In this document: piece after piece, positions 6,761 to 15,295 of the stretch
Layout: each line of letters opens with the position of its first letter
Numbering within the stretch: the first letter of the stretch is position 1
NCBI GenBank assembly: GCA_017556145.1
Contig: JAFZCU010000168.1
Span: 1-36,718 of the forward strand
Reading direction: 5' to 3'
Source: Prevotella sp.
GTDB lineage: Bacteria; Bacteroidota; Bacteroidia; Bacteroidales; Bacteroidaceae
Length of the DNA stretch: 36,718 nucleotides
Program-made: the position numbers and the translations under genes
The notes under the pieces: generated by a model
Told to the model about the DNA's origin: nothing
The model's input: only the letters and a program-made list of their open reading frames with translations
Databases searched by the model: none

Positions 6761-7876
6761 ATGAGTATGATGAAGATAGGATACGACGCCAAGCGCATTG
6801 TGCGTAATGGCACAGGATTGGGCAACTACGGACGGACGCTGGTGAACGACATCGCCCAGCAGGACCGCCAGTTGGACCTGCGGCTCTATGCCCCAGACAA
6901 GGGACGCGATGAGTTGCGCGGACAGATTGTCGCCCAGGACAATGTATCGTTTTGCTATCCCCATGACTCCGCCCTACCCTTTTCAAAGGCATGGTGGCGG
7001 ACCAAGGGCATCGTCAAAGACCTGACTCGCGATGGTGTCCAGATCTATCATGGTTTGAGCGGTGAACTGCCCTTTGGTATCAGCAAGACGAATATCCGCA
7101 GCGTAGTGACCATCCACGATCTGATTTTCCTGCGCCATCCGGAATTCTATCACTGGCTCGACACCAAGATCTACACCTGGAAATTCCTGCAGACCATCAA
7201 GGAGGCCGACCATATCATCGCCATCAGCGAATGTACCAAGCGCGATATCATGGAATTCGGCAATGTCGACGAAAGTCAGATTTCCGTAATCTATCAAAGC
7301 TGCGCACCCAGATTCAAGAAAGAAGAGGTAAGAGGTAAGAAGGAAGAAAAAAGGTATATTCTAAGCGTGGGCTCCATCGAGGCTCGCAAAAATATCCTAT
7401 TGGCCGTAAAAGCCTTGCCGTATTTGCCTGATGACTTACAACTGATCATCGTAGGACGGCACACCAAATATACCGATGAGGTGCTCGACTATGTACGCAA
7501 GCATCAGTTAGAACATCGGGTGAAGATTCTGCATGGTGTGAAAAACGAGGAACTGCCCGACCTCTATGCAGGGGCTGAGGCATTTGTCTACCCATCACTC
7601 TATGAAGGCTTCGGCATTCCTATTATCGAAGCCATCAGCACGGGGCTGCCTGTTGTGGCTTGCACAGGGTCCTGCCTTGAGGAGGCCGGAGGCCCCGACA
7701 ACCTCTATGTGGCGCCTGACGATGCCGAGGGTATGGCAGCCGCCATCCGACAGATGCTCAGAGGAGCTGATGGTCGCGAAGCGCGCATTCTTCGCAGTCA
7801 GACCTATATCCGCAGGTTCGAAGGGCAGAATGTCGCCCAACAGGTTCTCGACCTCTACCACCAACTGCTTTATTAG
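6761..7876 (+). CDS. Glycosyltransferase family 4 (GT-B fold), 371 aa
   Basis: This is a retaining, nucleotide-sugar-dependent glycosyltransferase, probably cytoplasmic and acting on a surface polysaccharide or glycolipid. The N-terminal Rossmann domain starts with MKIGYDAKRIVRNGTGLGNY, the acceptor domain type of GT4 enzymes. The C-terminal donor domain has RYILSVGSIEARKN, then IIVGR, and the E-x7-E motif in YEGFGIPIIEA near residue 285. The gene stands alone, without a polysaccharide cluster, so substrates are unknown. Three starts are possible (6761, 6767, 6770). The family usually begins at MKIGYDAK, but 6761 fits the predicted start site. Oddly, the linker between the two domains (KKEEVRGKKEE) is encoded by a 7-bp tandem repeat. 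Its stop codon overlaps the stop of the convergent gene by four bases. Confidence 0.88.
   Translation: MSMMKIGYDAKRIVRNGTGLGNYGRTLVNDIAQQDRQLDLRLYAPDKGRDELRGQIVAQDNVSFCYPHDSALPFSKAWWRTKGIVKDLTRDGVQIYHGLSGELPFGISKTNIRSVVTIHDLIFLRHPEFYHWLDTKIYTWKFLQTIKEADHIIAISECTKRDIMEFGNVDESQISVIYQSCAPRFKKEEVRGKKEEKRYILSVGSIEARKNILLAVKALPYLPDDLQLIIVGRHTKYTDEVLDYVRKHQLEHRVKILHGVKNEELPDLYAGAEAFVYPSLYEGFGIPIIEAISTGLPVVACTGSCLEEAGGPDNLYVAPDDAEGMAAAIRQMLRGADGREARILRSQTYIRRFEGQNVAQQVLDLYHQLLY
7324..7344. repeat. Heptamer tandem repeat inside the GT4 gene
   Basis: Units AGAGGTA, AGAGGTA and AGAAGGA occupy 7324-7344. They encode part of the charged linker between the two Rossmann domains. The AGAGGTA unit recurs in degenerate form at 10641-10661, and its reverse complement recurs at 35242-35269. 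Confidence 0.6.
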
Positions 7877-9858
7877 AACTTCCATCTGAACTGTAAATCG
7901 ACATCCGACTGTGAAGAACCGTCGATCTGCTGATAACTGCTGCCTATCACCGAACGGTCGAAATAGTCGGTGGTTCCAAATTTCGCTGTGACAATCAAGC
8001 GCTTTCCAATCTCCCCACGCGCCATCAGCCAATAACGGATGCCTTCGCCACTATACTGGCTGAAACCATAGTTATAGAGAGGTCCTGACTCATAGAGATA
8101 CACCCGACTATCGTAGCTGTCGGTATGATAATAGCCCAAGCCACCACTGAGTCGCAACCAACGGTAGCGATAGCCTAACGACTGGCTCACCATCCAACCC
8201 CGATCCTGTTGTCCGGAAGCAATCTTCGTATAATCCAACTGTGTCCGACTGCTCCAACTGCCATCATAGCTCAGGTTAAGGCGCCCCCGATGGGTTGTGA
8301 TGGTCTGCAGGGTCGTCTTGTTCGCATTATCCTTCTGTCGAAGTTTCAATCGATAGCGAGCCTCTAATGTCCAATTGTTTCGAAGGTACGACACCTGCAA
8401 CAGATTATCGAAGGCATGCGACGACAGCGATACCTGATATTTGGCCCATGGAAAATAGGCGTAGTCGCTATAAGCCATCACCTTCCAGCGGGGCGAGGGT
8501 TGCCAATTGGCCCCCAGATAGATGCCACTCTCATTCTGCACAGCACCGCCATCGCTGAAACTATTGCTATAGAGCGAGGTATAGCGGAAGGAATAGAAAC
8601 GGTAGAGCGCCATCAGAGACACCCCGCTACCACATTGCAGACTCAAACTGTTGATCGTAGCCAGCGCCCCATCTTTGTTCATTGCCGTCTCGCCATTTAT
8701 GGCAAAACGGGGATTGACATAACCATAATCGGTACTGAAATTCAGGAAGTCTGTTCCTTGAGCCGCATGCTGACGATAAAGCACCGAGGTATTGGGCTTC
8801 AGTTCCCGACTGAGATGGGTACCCACTACATTCAGACCTGCATGGAAGCCGCTACCCTGATAGCGAAGTGTAGCGCCATAGGAGGTGTTTTTCAGATTGT
8901 TCTTCTTTTCAAGTTCTGTCTCTGTACGATGATAGCCGGAGGTGACAATGGTGGCAGCCGTCCCGTCTTTATTAAGGGTTGCATCCATCGCCCGATACGA
9001 CAAAAAGCCCGTTGCTGAGAGTCCTTTCGCGATAGTAACCGTTGCACCTAAGCCTTGCAGATAGTCGGCAGAACTACGTGAGGAATGAGCTCTCAAAGAA
9101 CTGGCAGAACGACCCAGATTCTGCAGCGACGACAGCTTCCCCATCGCAAAACCATTGTTAGCAATCAGACCCATACCCATCGACACGCGAAACTTCCCTA
9201 CCACCAGCGATTCCAACAGTCCCCAGTTCTTCAACTGCAGATAATAAGAGTAATAGTCGTATCCCATGCGGTTCTTATTGGCAAAAAACGGTTCTCCGGC
9301 ATCCTGTGAGCCCACAAGTCCAACCTTCACATTATCACCATAAGAAAACTGGTACCTGAACCAATGACGATAGGGCCAGCCTTTATAAGCCTCACGGTCT
9401 CCCTTCCGCTCATACAGAGGAACCTTAGCCGTTGCCATCAGCTCATGTCGGCCATACTGTGCCACCGTCTTCAGATTAGGGAAATTCCGTTTCTGCCCAC
9501 CGTCATCGATCTCAACAAAACAGGCGAGCAACCGTCGTCGCTGATAATCCAGCGAACGGATCATCTGCAACTCCGCCGGAGATTTCATAGGACCGTACTG
9601 ATAGAGATAAGCCATGATTTCCTCTACATGCTGGGCAGAAAGAAACGGCAACTGCTCCAATTGTTCACGCGAGGCTTGGTTCAGATTGATTGGATGCTGA
9701 GCAAACTCACACAATTGTTCATACATCTCCTCCCATGCAGCCGACCCAACATCTTCAACCGTAATCACCTCACGAAGATAGGTTTCCCACTCACGTGCTG
9801 ACTGCGCTTTGGCAGCGAGCGACATCATCAGTAATACACATACGATTTGTGCCTTCAT
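7873..9858 (-). CDS. Helix-hairpin-helix domain protein with outer-membrane beta-barrel (661 aa)
   Basis: A signal peptide (MKAQIVCVLLMMSLAAKAQS) precedes a ComEA-like helix-hairpin-helix region at residues 45-115 (PINLNQASREQLEQLPFLSA, then HVEEIMAYLYQYGPMKSPAE). In this family HhH modules bind DNA backbone or act as structural repeats. The remaining 500 residues are dense in Tyr, Ser and Gly with alternating strands (for example HAGLNVVGTHL, then LEARYRLKLRQ) and end in LQFRWKF, with terminal Phe as in outer-membrane barrels. The combination of a short HhH segment and a large barrel recurs in Bacteroidales, with no established function. It is a single-gene unit with its own promoter, divergent from the DUF4294 gene. 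Possible roles include DNA or polymer handling at the cell surface, but this is speculative. Confidence 0.75.
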   Translation of the reverse strand: MKAQIVCVLLMMSLAAKAQSAREWETYLREVITVEDVGSAAWEEMYEQLCEFAQHPINLNQASREQLEQLPFLSAQHVEEIMAYLYQYGPMKSPAELQMIRSLDYQRRRLLACFVEIDDGGQKRNFPNLKTVAQYGRHELMATAKVPLYERKGDREAYKGWPYRHWFRYQFSYGDNVKVGLVGSQDAGEPFFANKNRMGYDYYSYYLQLKNWGLLESLVVGKFRVSMGMGLIANNGFAMGKLSSLQNLGRSASSLRAHSSRSSADYLQGLGATVTIAKGLSATGFLSYRAMDATLNKDGTAATIVTSGYHRTETELEKKNNLKNTSYGATLRYQGSGFHAGLNVVGTHLSRELKPNTSVLYRQHAAQGTDFLNFSTDYGYVNPRFAINGETAMNKDGALATINSLSLQCGSGVSLMALYRFYSFRYTSLYSNSFSDGGAVQNESGIYLGANWQPSPRWKVMAYSDYAYFPWAKYQVSLSSHAFDNLLQVSYLRNNWTLEARYRLKLRQKDNANKTTLQTITTHRGRLNLSYDGSWSSRTQLDYTKIASGQQDRGWMVSQSLGYRYRWLRLSGGLGYYHTDSYDSRVYLYESGPLYNYGFSQYSGEGIRYWLMARGEIGKRLIVTAKFGTTDYFDRSVIGSSYQQIDGSSQSDVDLQFRWKF

Positions 9859-9884
9859 ACGTTATTTGTTTTAAGATTACGGTG

Positions 9885-9918
9885 CAAAGATAGTTATTTT
9901 TTCAGACATAAGAACAAA
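9885..9918 (-). promoter_or_regulatory. Promoter of the HhH-barrel gene
   Basis: TATCTTTG (9885-9892, minus strand), with TTTG at 9915-9918 and a 22-base spacer. The -33 element overlaps the left half of a 9-bp inverted repeat. Confidence 0.6.
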
Positions 9919-9939
9919 AAAACCAAAAAATCTTATGTC
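9905..9939. promoter_or_regulatory. 9-bp inverted repeat between divergent promoters
   Basis: GACATAAGA (9905-9913) and TCTTATGTC (9931-9939) are perfect reverse complements separated by an A-rich 17-base spacer. A further CTTATGT follows at 9940-9946. The position between the HhH-barrel and DUF4294 promoters suits an operator shared by both genes, or a small hairpin. Confidence 0.5.
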
Positions 9940-9967
9940 CTTATGTACTTCTGTCTAAAAAAAATAG

Positions 9968-9975
9968 TATTTTTG
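9968..9975 (+). promoter_or_regulatory. Promoter -7 element of the DUF4294 gene, nearly leaderless
   Basis: TATTTTTG matches TAnnTTTG. Only 8 bases separate it from ATG 9984. No clear -33 TTTG is seen. Confidence 0.55.
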
Positions 9976-9983
9976 CAGTCGAA

Positions 9984-10637
9984 ATGATCAAGACAATCCC
10001 ATATCTCAGAGTAATAGCGATACTATTCGCTATTCACTATTCACTATTCACCGCCTTCGCCCAAGATGAGCGGATCACGGCCGAGCAGGCGTTGGCAGAA
10101 ATGGACTCTCCAGCGTTTGTCCCCACCGTGAAAGTGGGCAAAGTGCTTGTCGACGGCGACAGCATCCAATATATGGAGATGAACAATGTCTACGTTTATC
10201 CTGAACTGACCTTTAAGAACAAGAAACAGGCACAGGCCTATATGCGTTTGGTGACTAACGTGAAGAAGGTGCTCCCGATTGCCAAGGAAGCCAAGCAGAT
10301 GCTGTATGAGACCACCGAAGCATTGGAGATGTTGCCCACCCAAGAGGCGAAAGAGGCTCACATGAAGAAAGTGGAAAGCGAAATCTTCCGCACCTACAAA
10401 CCCAGAATGAAAAAGCTCACCTACTCGCAGGGCAAACTGCTCATCAAACTCATCGACCGCGAATGCCACTCATCGAGCTATGAGATGATCCAAGCCTTTA
10501 TGGGTCCCTTCCGAGCCGGTTTCTGGCAAACCTTCGCCTGGGCCTTTGGTGCCAGTCTGAAGAAAGGCTACGACGCAGAAGGCACCGACCGCCTGACAGA
10601 ACGCGTGGTGCTGATGGTGGAAGCCGGACAGATATAG
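9984..10637 (+). CDS. DUF4294 family exported protein (217 aa)
   Basis: An N-terminal signal peptide (residues 1-26, ending TAFAQ) leads to a region matching the Bacteroidota DUF4294 family: VGKVLVDGDSIQYMEMNNVY, then TFKNKKQAQAYMRLVTNVKK, and later YKPRMKKLTYSQGKLLIKLI and DRECHSSSYEMIQAF. The family is exported, helical and of unknown function, so I assign none. Part of the signal peptide (LFAIHYSLFT) is encoded by four copies of a 7-bp repeat. The protein still has a normal hydrophobic core there. The gene runs with the C1 peptidase gene 24 bases downstream, and the two probably share a transcript. Confidence 0.8.
   Translation: MIKTIPYLRVIAILFAIHYSLFTAFAQDERITAEQALAEMDSPAFVPTVKVGKVLVDGDSIQYMEMNNVYVYPELTFKNKKQAQAYMRLVTNVKKVLPIAKEAKQMLYETTEALEMLPTQEAKEAHMKKVESEIFRTYKPRMKKLTYSQGKLLIKLIDRECHSSSYEMIQAFMGPFRAGFWQTFAWAFGASLKKGYDAEGTDRLTERVVLMVEAGQI
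10023..10050. repeat. Heptamer tandem repeat coding for part of a signal peptide
   Basis: The units are CTATTCG, CTATTCA, CTATTCA and CTATTCA at 10023-10050. The same ATTCACT-type unit appears at 31353-31380. Confidence 0.75.
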
Positions 10638-10640
10638 TGT

Positions 10641-10661
10641 AGAGGTAAGAGATGAGAAGTG
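10641..10661. repeat. Degenerate heptamer repeat at the start of the C1 peptidase gene
   Basis: The units are AGAGGTA, AGAGATG and AGAAGTG. The array fills the gap between the DUF4294 stop and the next ATG, and its purine-rich sequence probably supplies the ribosome-binding site. Confidence 0.5.
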
Positions 10662-11450
10662 ATGAAGAAGAACACTCATAAAAGGTGGATTCTGGGGGGA
10701 GTGATACTATTCACTCTTCTTTTCACTTCTTGTTCCCGCAGTGAACCCAACGTCTTCACCCACGAAGTGCTCAACCGCATGACCCCTATTAAAGACCAAG
10801 GCAACTCTCCCACCTGCTGGATCTACGCCATGCTGGCAGCCATTGAAACGGAACATCTCTCATGGGGCGACTCCGTCAACCTCTCACCTTATTATATAGA
10901 ACAGATGATGGAACGCGAGCCCAACCTGCCGGAAGACAAACGGGGCATGGGCATTACCCTCCTTCACCTGATTCAGAAATACGGCATCGTGGGCTACAAT
11001 GCCATGCAGTCCGTCGAGACCCCCGCCCCCAAATATGTCTTCATGGCAGGCGCGGAATATACCGCTCAGGAGTTCGCCCGCAGCGTCTGCAAGCCCGATG
11101 AATATATCGCCCTCACCGCCAACGATGATGAGCCTTACTATCAGGAGGTAGACATCGTATTGCCCGACAATTGGCTGAACGACCGCTTTTACAACATCCC
11201 CGTCGACACGCTCTTAAAGAAGACGGAGCGTGCCGTTCGCCAGCATCACGGTGTCTGTTGGGAGGACGAGGAGCATGCGATGGCCATCGTCGGCATCGCC
11301 CACGACAAATCGGGTAAGAAATATTTCGTGATGAAGAATTCCTGGGGCACCGATGGTCCCTACGGAGGGCTCGAATACATCTCCTTCAGGTTATTCCGCA
11401 AATGCACGGTGGCAGTAGAAATGACAAAAGAAGCCTTTACGCTGAATTAA
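10662..11450 (+). CDS. Papain-family (C1) cysteine peptidase, lipoprotein (262 aa)
   Basis: The N-terminus has a lipoprotein signal with lipobox FTSC (Cys near residue 24), so the protein is probably anchored in the envelope. The catalytic residues of clan CA, family C1 are visible: the oxyanion Gln and nucleophile Cys in KDQGNSPTCWIYA (near residues 44-53), His in DEEHAMAIVG (near 207) and Asn in VMKNSWGTDGPYGG (near 227). There is no long propeptide, which resembles the bleomycin-hydrolase-like C1B enzymes of Bacteroides and Prevotella. ATG 10662 was chosen over the GTG at 10659. Its stop overlaps the convergent patatin gene stop by four bases. The probable role is extracellular or periplasmic protein or peptide degradation. 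Confidence 0.88.
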   Translation: MKKNTHKRWILGGVILFTLLFTSCSRSEPNVFTHEVLNRMTPIKDQGNSPTCWIYAMLAAIETEHLSWGDSVNLSPYYIEQMMEREPNLPEDKRGMGITLLHLIQKYGIVGYNAMQSVETPAPKYVFMAGAEYTAQEFARSVCKPDEYIALTANDDEPYYQEVDIVLPDNWLNDRFYNIPVDTLLKKTERAVRQHHGVCWEDEEHAMAIVGIAHDKSGKKYFVMKNSWGTDGPYGGLEYISFRLFRKCTVAVEMTKEAFTLN

Positions 11451-13651
11451 AACTCGTAACCCAGATTGATATAGAAATACGGAGTTCTTGTTCTGTTGCA
11501 ATAGCCTGCAGAAGCGCCGAGTGGACCGAACACCGAATCGTAGTAATAGGCCAACTGGCCGCCAATAAGTGTTTTGGTCTGCATGATGTCCTTCATCTCA
11601 GGAGCATGCTGGGCAACAGACGCGAGCAGACAGACATGATGATTCTTACCCATGCGCTGGCGACCCTGTAGCTGAGCGCCAATAAAATGACGCTCAGCAT
11701 ACTCCACATGGCCCAATCCGGCAAACGGCATCTGCGATTCAACATAATGGCCAAAACTGGTGCCACCAATGATGTTGCCGTAGATATGAGGGATGTCAGT
11801 ACCGAAGAGTAAACGGCCATAGAGCAGACTCTCGAGTGTGAACCGCTCACTAACGGGAAACGACTTGCGCCAAGAGGCACTCACATCAGAAATACCCGCA
11901 CGATTGTTCATTTGTGCAAAATTGTCGGTAATATAGGCATAACGGGCCACAAACCGACCGCCTCGGGTGGGGAAATACCAGTGGTCCTCGGAGTTAAACT
12001 CCATCTGAGCCTGATAGATGAAATAATGGCCATTTTCGAAGTCTACCTGTCGCGAGATATCAGACTGAAGCTTATTACCAAAGCGGTAATAGTCCCAGCG
12101 CAGTCCAGCCTTAAAACCGAAATTACGGATGGCGATGTTCACGGGTTCTACCTGGGTCTGATGCATATTATAGAGAACACTGTATTCACGGTCACCCTCA
12201 TGATAGACATCGATATCGTTACGACGGAAATAGTAGGAGATGACAGGTCGGGTAAACCTGAGCGCACGAGGGTGGAAGATCAATTCGCCACCAGCCATCA
12301 GACGCTTACCCAAGCGCAACGTGATATCAGAACTGACAAAGAGCGTTTTCTTCAGAGGGAGGTTGGCATTCACTTGCAAAGCCACCATCTCCTCGTTGTC
12401 AAAACGTAAACCGAGATTCACATGACTGGTCTTACGGTTACCAGCCGTCAGCACCAGGCGGTAGCCGTCTTTTTCCTCTATCAGACGGGAAGTGGCCGTC
12501 TGGTAGAACAGGTCGGTACGCATCGAAGTAGTAATCTCTTCCTCCTCACGCGATGTAATACTGTCGAGCCGATTCAGGTGGAACTTGGCCCGCAGGAAAC
12601 TCTCGTCCTGAGGCGTCATGTTCTCGAAAGTGAAACCGGTGATATGTACACGATCAGTCATCACCGAAGGACGGAGGGGAGTGAGTCTGACAGGCTTGAA
12701 CGAGGAGTCGATGCCAATCATCGGCTTCAGAGCCAACAGTTCGTCCCAATGGCGCATCGCCTCCACTTCACCACGGTTGATCAGTGTGTCAACAGCTGCG
12801 GAATTGAAGCTGGCAGCAGAATAGCCAGAGGGATCCACATGGATAAAGACATCTGTATTAGCAATGTTTTCATCGAGTTTGTTCAACGTGTTCAGATCCA
12901 CCATCTGCATCAGAATGCTGATGGTGCTGTTCAGCTTCTCGGAAGACCTCAGCGAATCCTGTACAGAAACACCTATCACAATGTCTGCACCCATGGCACG
13001 AGCCAAGTCGACGGGAAAGTTATTGGTCAGACCACCGTCCACCAACACCATCTTTCCGATACGTACGGGGGAGAAGACGGCAGGAATGGCCATCGAGGCT
13101 CGCAAGGCCTGAGGCAGACGACCGGAATGGAAGTCAATCTCGGTATTGTCGACGAGGTTAGTGGCCACACAGGCAAAGGGGATAGGCAAACGGTTGAAGT
13201 CGATGGAGTCAGTATAGCCCATACAGAGTTTCTCAAGCAGCATGTTGATATTCTTGCCCTTGATAATGCCTCCGTCGTTCTCATTATGCTTACCGATGGT
13301 CAGTCCCTGAGAGAGGATATAGGTATTCTGCTTCTTGCGGTCGCTCAGGCTCTGACGGCTCATATTCTCGCGGTCGCTGATGACATAGCTCCAATCCAGA
13401 CCACGCACTAATGAGTCGAGGGCATCAGCATTATAGCCGATGGCATAGAGACCACCTATCAGACTGCCCATCGAGGTTCCCGTCACAATATCAACCGGGA
13501 TGCCCGCACGCTCGATTACTTTCAGTGCACCGATGTGAGCCGTTCCCTTGGCTCCGCCGCCACTCAAAACAACGGCCACCCGCTTGCGCTCCTGAGCGGA
13601 AAGAGGCAGGGCAACCATCAAGGTCAGCAAGAGCCAGGCAATCTTCTTCAC
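11447..13651 (-). CDS. Patatin-like phospholipase with POTRA and outer-membrane barrel (PlpD-like, type Vd), 734 aa
   Basis: This appears to be a lipid acyl hydrolase presented by its own translocation barrel. A signal peptide (ends PLSAQ) is followed by a patatin domain, about residues 25-330. It contains the oxyanion loop SGGGAKG, the nucleophile elbow GTSMGS (Ser near residue 61) and the catalytic Asp in LVDGGLTNN. Residues 330-430 are consistent with a POTRA domain, and the last 300 residues form a beta-barrel of the bacterial surface antigen type ending in YINLGYEF. Order and length match PlpD of Pseudomonas, the type Vd autotransporter prototype. The start codon is GTG 13651, preceded by GAGGA; the only ATG just upstream is out of frame. 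It lies 28 bases after cysS and is probably cotranscribed with it. Confidence 0.87.
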   Translation of the reverse strand: MKKIAWLLLTLMVALPLSAQERKRVAVVLSGGGAKGTAHIGALKVIERAGIPVDIVTGTSMGSLIGGLYAIGYNADALDSLVRGLDWSYVISDRENMSRQSLSDRKKQNTYILSQGLTIGKHNENDGGIIKGKNINMLLEKLCMGYTDSIDFNRLPIPFACVATNLVDNTEIDFHSGRLPQALRASMAIPAVFSPVRIGKMVLVDGGLTNNFPVDLARAMGADIVIGVSVQDSLRSSEKLNSTISILMQMVDLNTLNKLDENIANTDVFIHVDPSGYSAASFNSAAVDTLINRGEVEAMRHWDELLALKPMIGIDSSFKPVRLTPLRPSVMTDRVHITGFTFENMTPQDESFLRAKFHLNRLDSITSREEEEITTSMRTDLFYQTATSRLIEEKDGYRLVLTAGNRKTSHVNLGLRFDNEEMVALQVNANLPLKKTLFVSSDITLRLGKRLMAGGELIFHPRALRFTRPVISYYFRRNDIDVYHEGDREYSVLYNMHQTQVEPVNIAIRNFGFKAGLRWDYYRFGNKLQSDISRQVDFENGHYFIYQAQMEFNSEDHWYFPTRGGRFVARYAYITDNFAQMNNRAGISDVSASWRKSFPVSERFTLESLLYGRLLFGTDIPHIYGNIIGGTSFGHYVESQMPFAGLGHVEYAERHFIGAQLQGRQRMGKNHHVCLLASVAQHAPEMKDIMQTKTLIGGQLAYYYDSVFGPLGASAGYCNRTRTPYFYINLGYEF

Positions 13652-13679
13652 GTCATCCTCACTGGTTGATGGTCACTTC

Positions 13680-15173
13680 TCACTTATTCAGTTTCCAGGT
13701 GACGCCATCCTTCGTGTCCTTCACCTCGAAGCCGGCTGCAGCTAATTCATCGCGGATCTTATCACTGGTAGCCCAGTCTTTATTAGCCTTGGCTTTCGCA
13801 CGGAGCTCAAGCACCATATCCACTACCTTGCCGAAAGCCTCCTCACGCGCCTGACTCCCGTCTCCTGACTCCTGACTCCTTAATCCCAGGATATCAAAAG
13901 TAAAGAGTTGCATCACTTCCTTCAGTTCCTTCAGACAGTCGGCACAGATGGTGGCCTTGTGATCAACAAGTTTATTGATCGTGGTGCAGGCCTCGAAGAG
14001 ATAGCTGATTACTTGCGGCGTGGCGAAGTCATCATTCATGGCGTCGTAACACTTCTGACGCAGCGCCTTAACCACCTTCTCGGTCTCGGCATCGCACTTG
14101 TCTGCTACCTGTACGCGCTCCAAATCGGCAATAGCATTCATCAGTTTCTCCAGTCCCTTCTCTGCGGCCTCAAGTGCCTCATTCGAAAAGTCGACGGTAC
14201 CGCGATAATGGGCACTCAACACGAAGAAACGGATGGTCATGGGCGAGTAGGCCTTCTTCAGCAGCGGATGATTGCCTGTGAAGAACTGCTCCAAGGTAAT
14301 GAAGTTATTGTACGACTTACCCATCTTCTGGCCGTTGATCGTGAGCATATTGTTGTGCATCCAGTATTTCACTGCGGGATGCCCCATTGAAGCCTGCGCC
14401 TGGGCAATCTCACACTCATGGTGCGGGAACACCAAGTCCATACCGCCTCCGTGAATATCAAACTCCTCGCCCAGATACTTGCGACCCATCGCCGTACACT
14501 CACAGTGCCAGCCTGGGAAACCATCGCTCCAGGGTGAAGGCCAGCGCATGATATGCTCGGGCTGTGCCTTCTTCCACAAAGCGAAATCAGCCTGGTTACG
14601 CTTCTCGCCGACGCCGTCAAGCTCACGACTGGCATCCTTGATATTCTCAAGACTGCGTCCACTCAGAATGCCGTACTTAAACTGCTTGTTATAAGCTTCG
14701 ATGTCGAAGTATACCGAGCCGTTGCTCTCATAGGCAAAGCCGTTGTCGAGAATCTGCTGAACAAGTTGCTGCTGCTCGATGATATGACCCGTGGCATGGG
14801 GTTCTATCGAGGGGCGCAGCACATTCAGCGCATCCATCGCCTGATGATAACGGTTGGTATAGTACTGGGCGATTTCCATCGGTTCCAACTGCTCCAGACG
14901 GGCTTTCTTGGCAATCTTGTCCTCGCCCTCGTCGGCATCGTGCTCCAGATGGCCTACATCCGTGATGTTACGCACATACCTTACCTTATAACCCAGATGC
15001 TTCAGATAGCGAAACACCAGGTCGAACGTAATCGCGGGACGGGCATGTCCCAGATGGGGATCACCATAGACGGTAGGACCACACACATACATGCCAACAT
15101 TGGGGGCATGAAGCGGCTCAAAACGCTCCTTCTGCCGCGTCAGTGTATTATAAATAACTAACTTTGATTCCAT
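13680..15173 (-). CDS. cysS: Cysteinyl-tRNA synthetase (497 aa)
   Basis: A class I aminoacyl-tRNA synthetase that charges tRNA-Cys in the cytoplasm. The zinc-binding and HIGH regions are seen in [19 protein letters not shown] (HLGH as the signature). Further zinc ligands are in WHCECTAMG and [10 protein letters not shown], and the KMSKS loop is QKMGKSYNN. The start ATG 15173 gives [16 protein letters not shown], the normal N-terminus, so the longer frame from 15215 is not used. Odd feature: near residue 435 the insert [13 protein letters not shown] is encoded by a 7-bp tandem repeat between the DALR-like helical region and the C-terminal domain. The gene has its own promoter framed by a 15-bp inverted repeat and is followed by the patatin gene. 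Confidence 0.95.
   Translation of the reverse strand: MESKLVIYNTLTRQKERFEPLHAPNVGMYVCGPTVYGDPHLGHARPAITFDLVFRYLKHLGYKVRYVRNITDVGHLEHDADEGEDKIAKKARLEQLEPMEIAQYYTNRYHQAMDALNVLRPSIEPHATGHIIEQQQLVQQILDNGFAYESNGSVYFDIEAYNKQFKYGILSGRSLENIKDASRELDGVGEKRNQADFALWKKAQPEHIMRWPSPWSDGFPGWHCECTAMGRKYLGEEFDIHGGGMDLVFPHHECEIAQAQASMGHPAVKYWMHNNMLTINGQKMGKSYNNFITLEQFFTGNHPLLKKAYSPMTIRFFVLSAHYRGTVDFSNEALEAAEKGLEKLMNAIADLERVQVADKCDAETEKVVKALRQKCYDAMNDDFATPQVISYLFEACTTINKLVDHKATICADCLKELKEVMQLFTFDILGLRSQESGDGSQAREEAFGKVVDMVLELRAKAKANKDWATSDKIRDELAAAGFEVKDTKDGVTWKLNK
13851..13885. repeat. Heptamer tandem repeat inside cysS
   Basis: The units are CTGACTC, CCGTCTC, CTGACTC, CTGACTC and CTTAATC. The array is in frame and encodes a Ser/Gly/Glu-rich linker in the C-terminal part of the synthetase. 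Confidence 0.75.
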
Positions 15174-15182
15174 ATTCCTATA

Positions 15183-15239
15183 ATTTTGGTTGCAAAGGTA
15201 CATATTTTCTCTCAAATAATGCTACTTTGCAACCAAAAT
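15183..15239. promoter_or_regulatory. 15-bp perfect inverted repeat at the cysS promoter
   Basis: ATTTTGGTTGCAAAG (15183-15197) and CTTTGCAACCAAAAT (15225-15239) are perfect reverse complements, 27 bases apart. The arm nearer cysS overlaps the -7 element at 15193-15200. It could be an operator for a dimeric regulator of cysS, or a stem that also ends the upstream operon. Confidence 0.6.
15193..15200 (-). promoter_or_regulatory. cysS promoter -7 element
   Basis: TACCTTTG on the minus strand matches TAnnTTTG. The start site would lie about 12 bases before ATG 15173. No -33 TTTG at normal spacing is seen. Confidence 0.55.
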
Positions 15240-15240
15240 C

Positions 15241-15268
15241 TGCATTTCATTCAAAATATCCGAAGCCG
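15241..15268. repeat. 28-bp direct repeat, copy A, downstream of the M13 peptidase gene
   Basis: It matches 17406-17433 at 27 of 28 positions (24 identical bases, one mismatch, three identical). On the minus strand it preserves the codons for GFGYFE and a stop, the exact C-terminus of the NRPS, although here it is not part of a gene. Confidence 0.8.
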
Positions 15269-15295
15269 AGAAACTTCCAAAGGAGTCAATTATGT

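Noticed and set aside
12422..13411. Plus-strand frame of 329 codons opposite the patatin gene
   Set aside because: It is antisense to an intact patatin domain, with a biased composition and no family features.
15174..15239. T-box riboswitch upstream of cysS
   Set aside because: The predicted leader is only about 12 bases, the region lacks the T-box consensus, and T-boxes are not typical of Bacteroidota.
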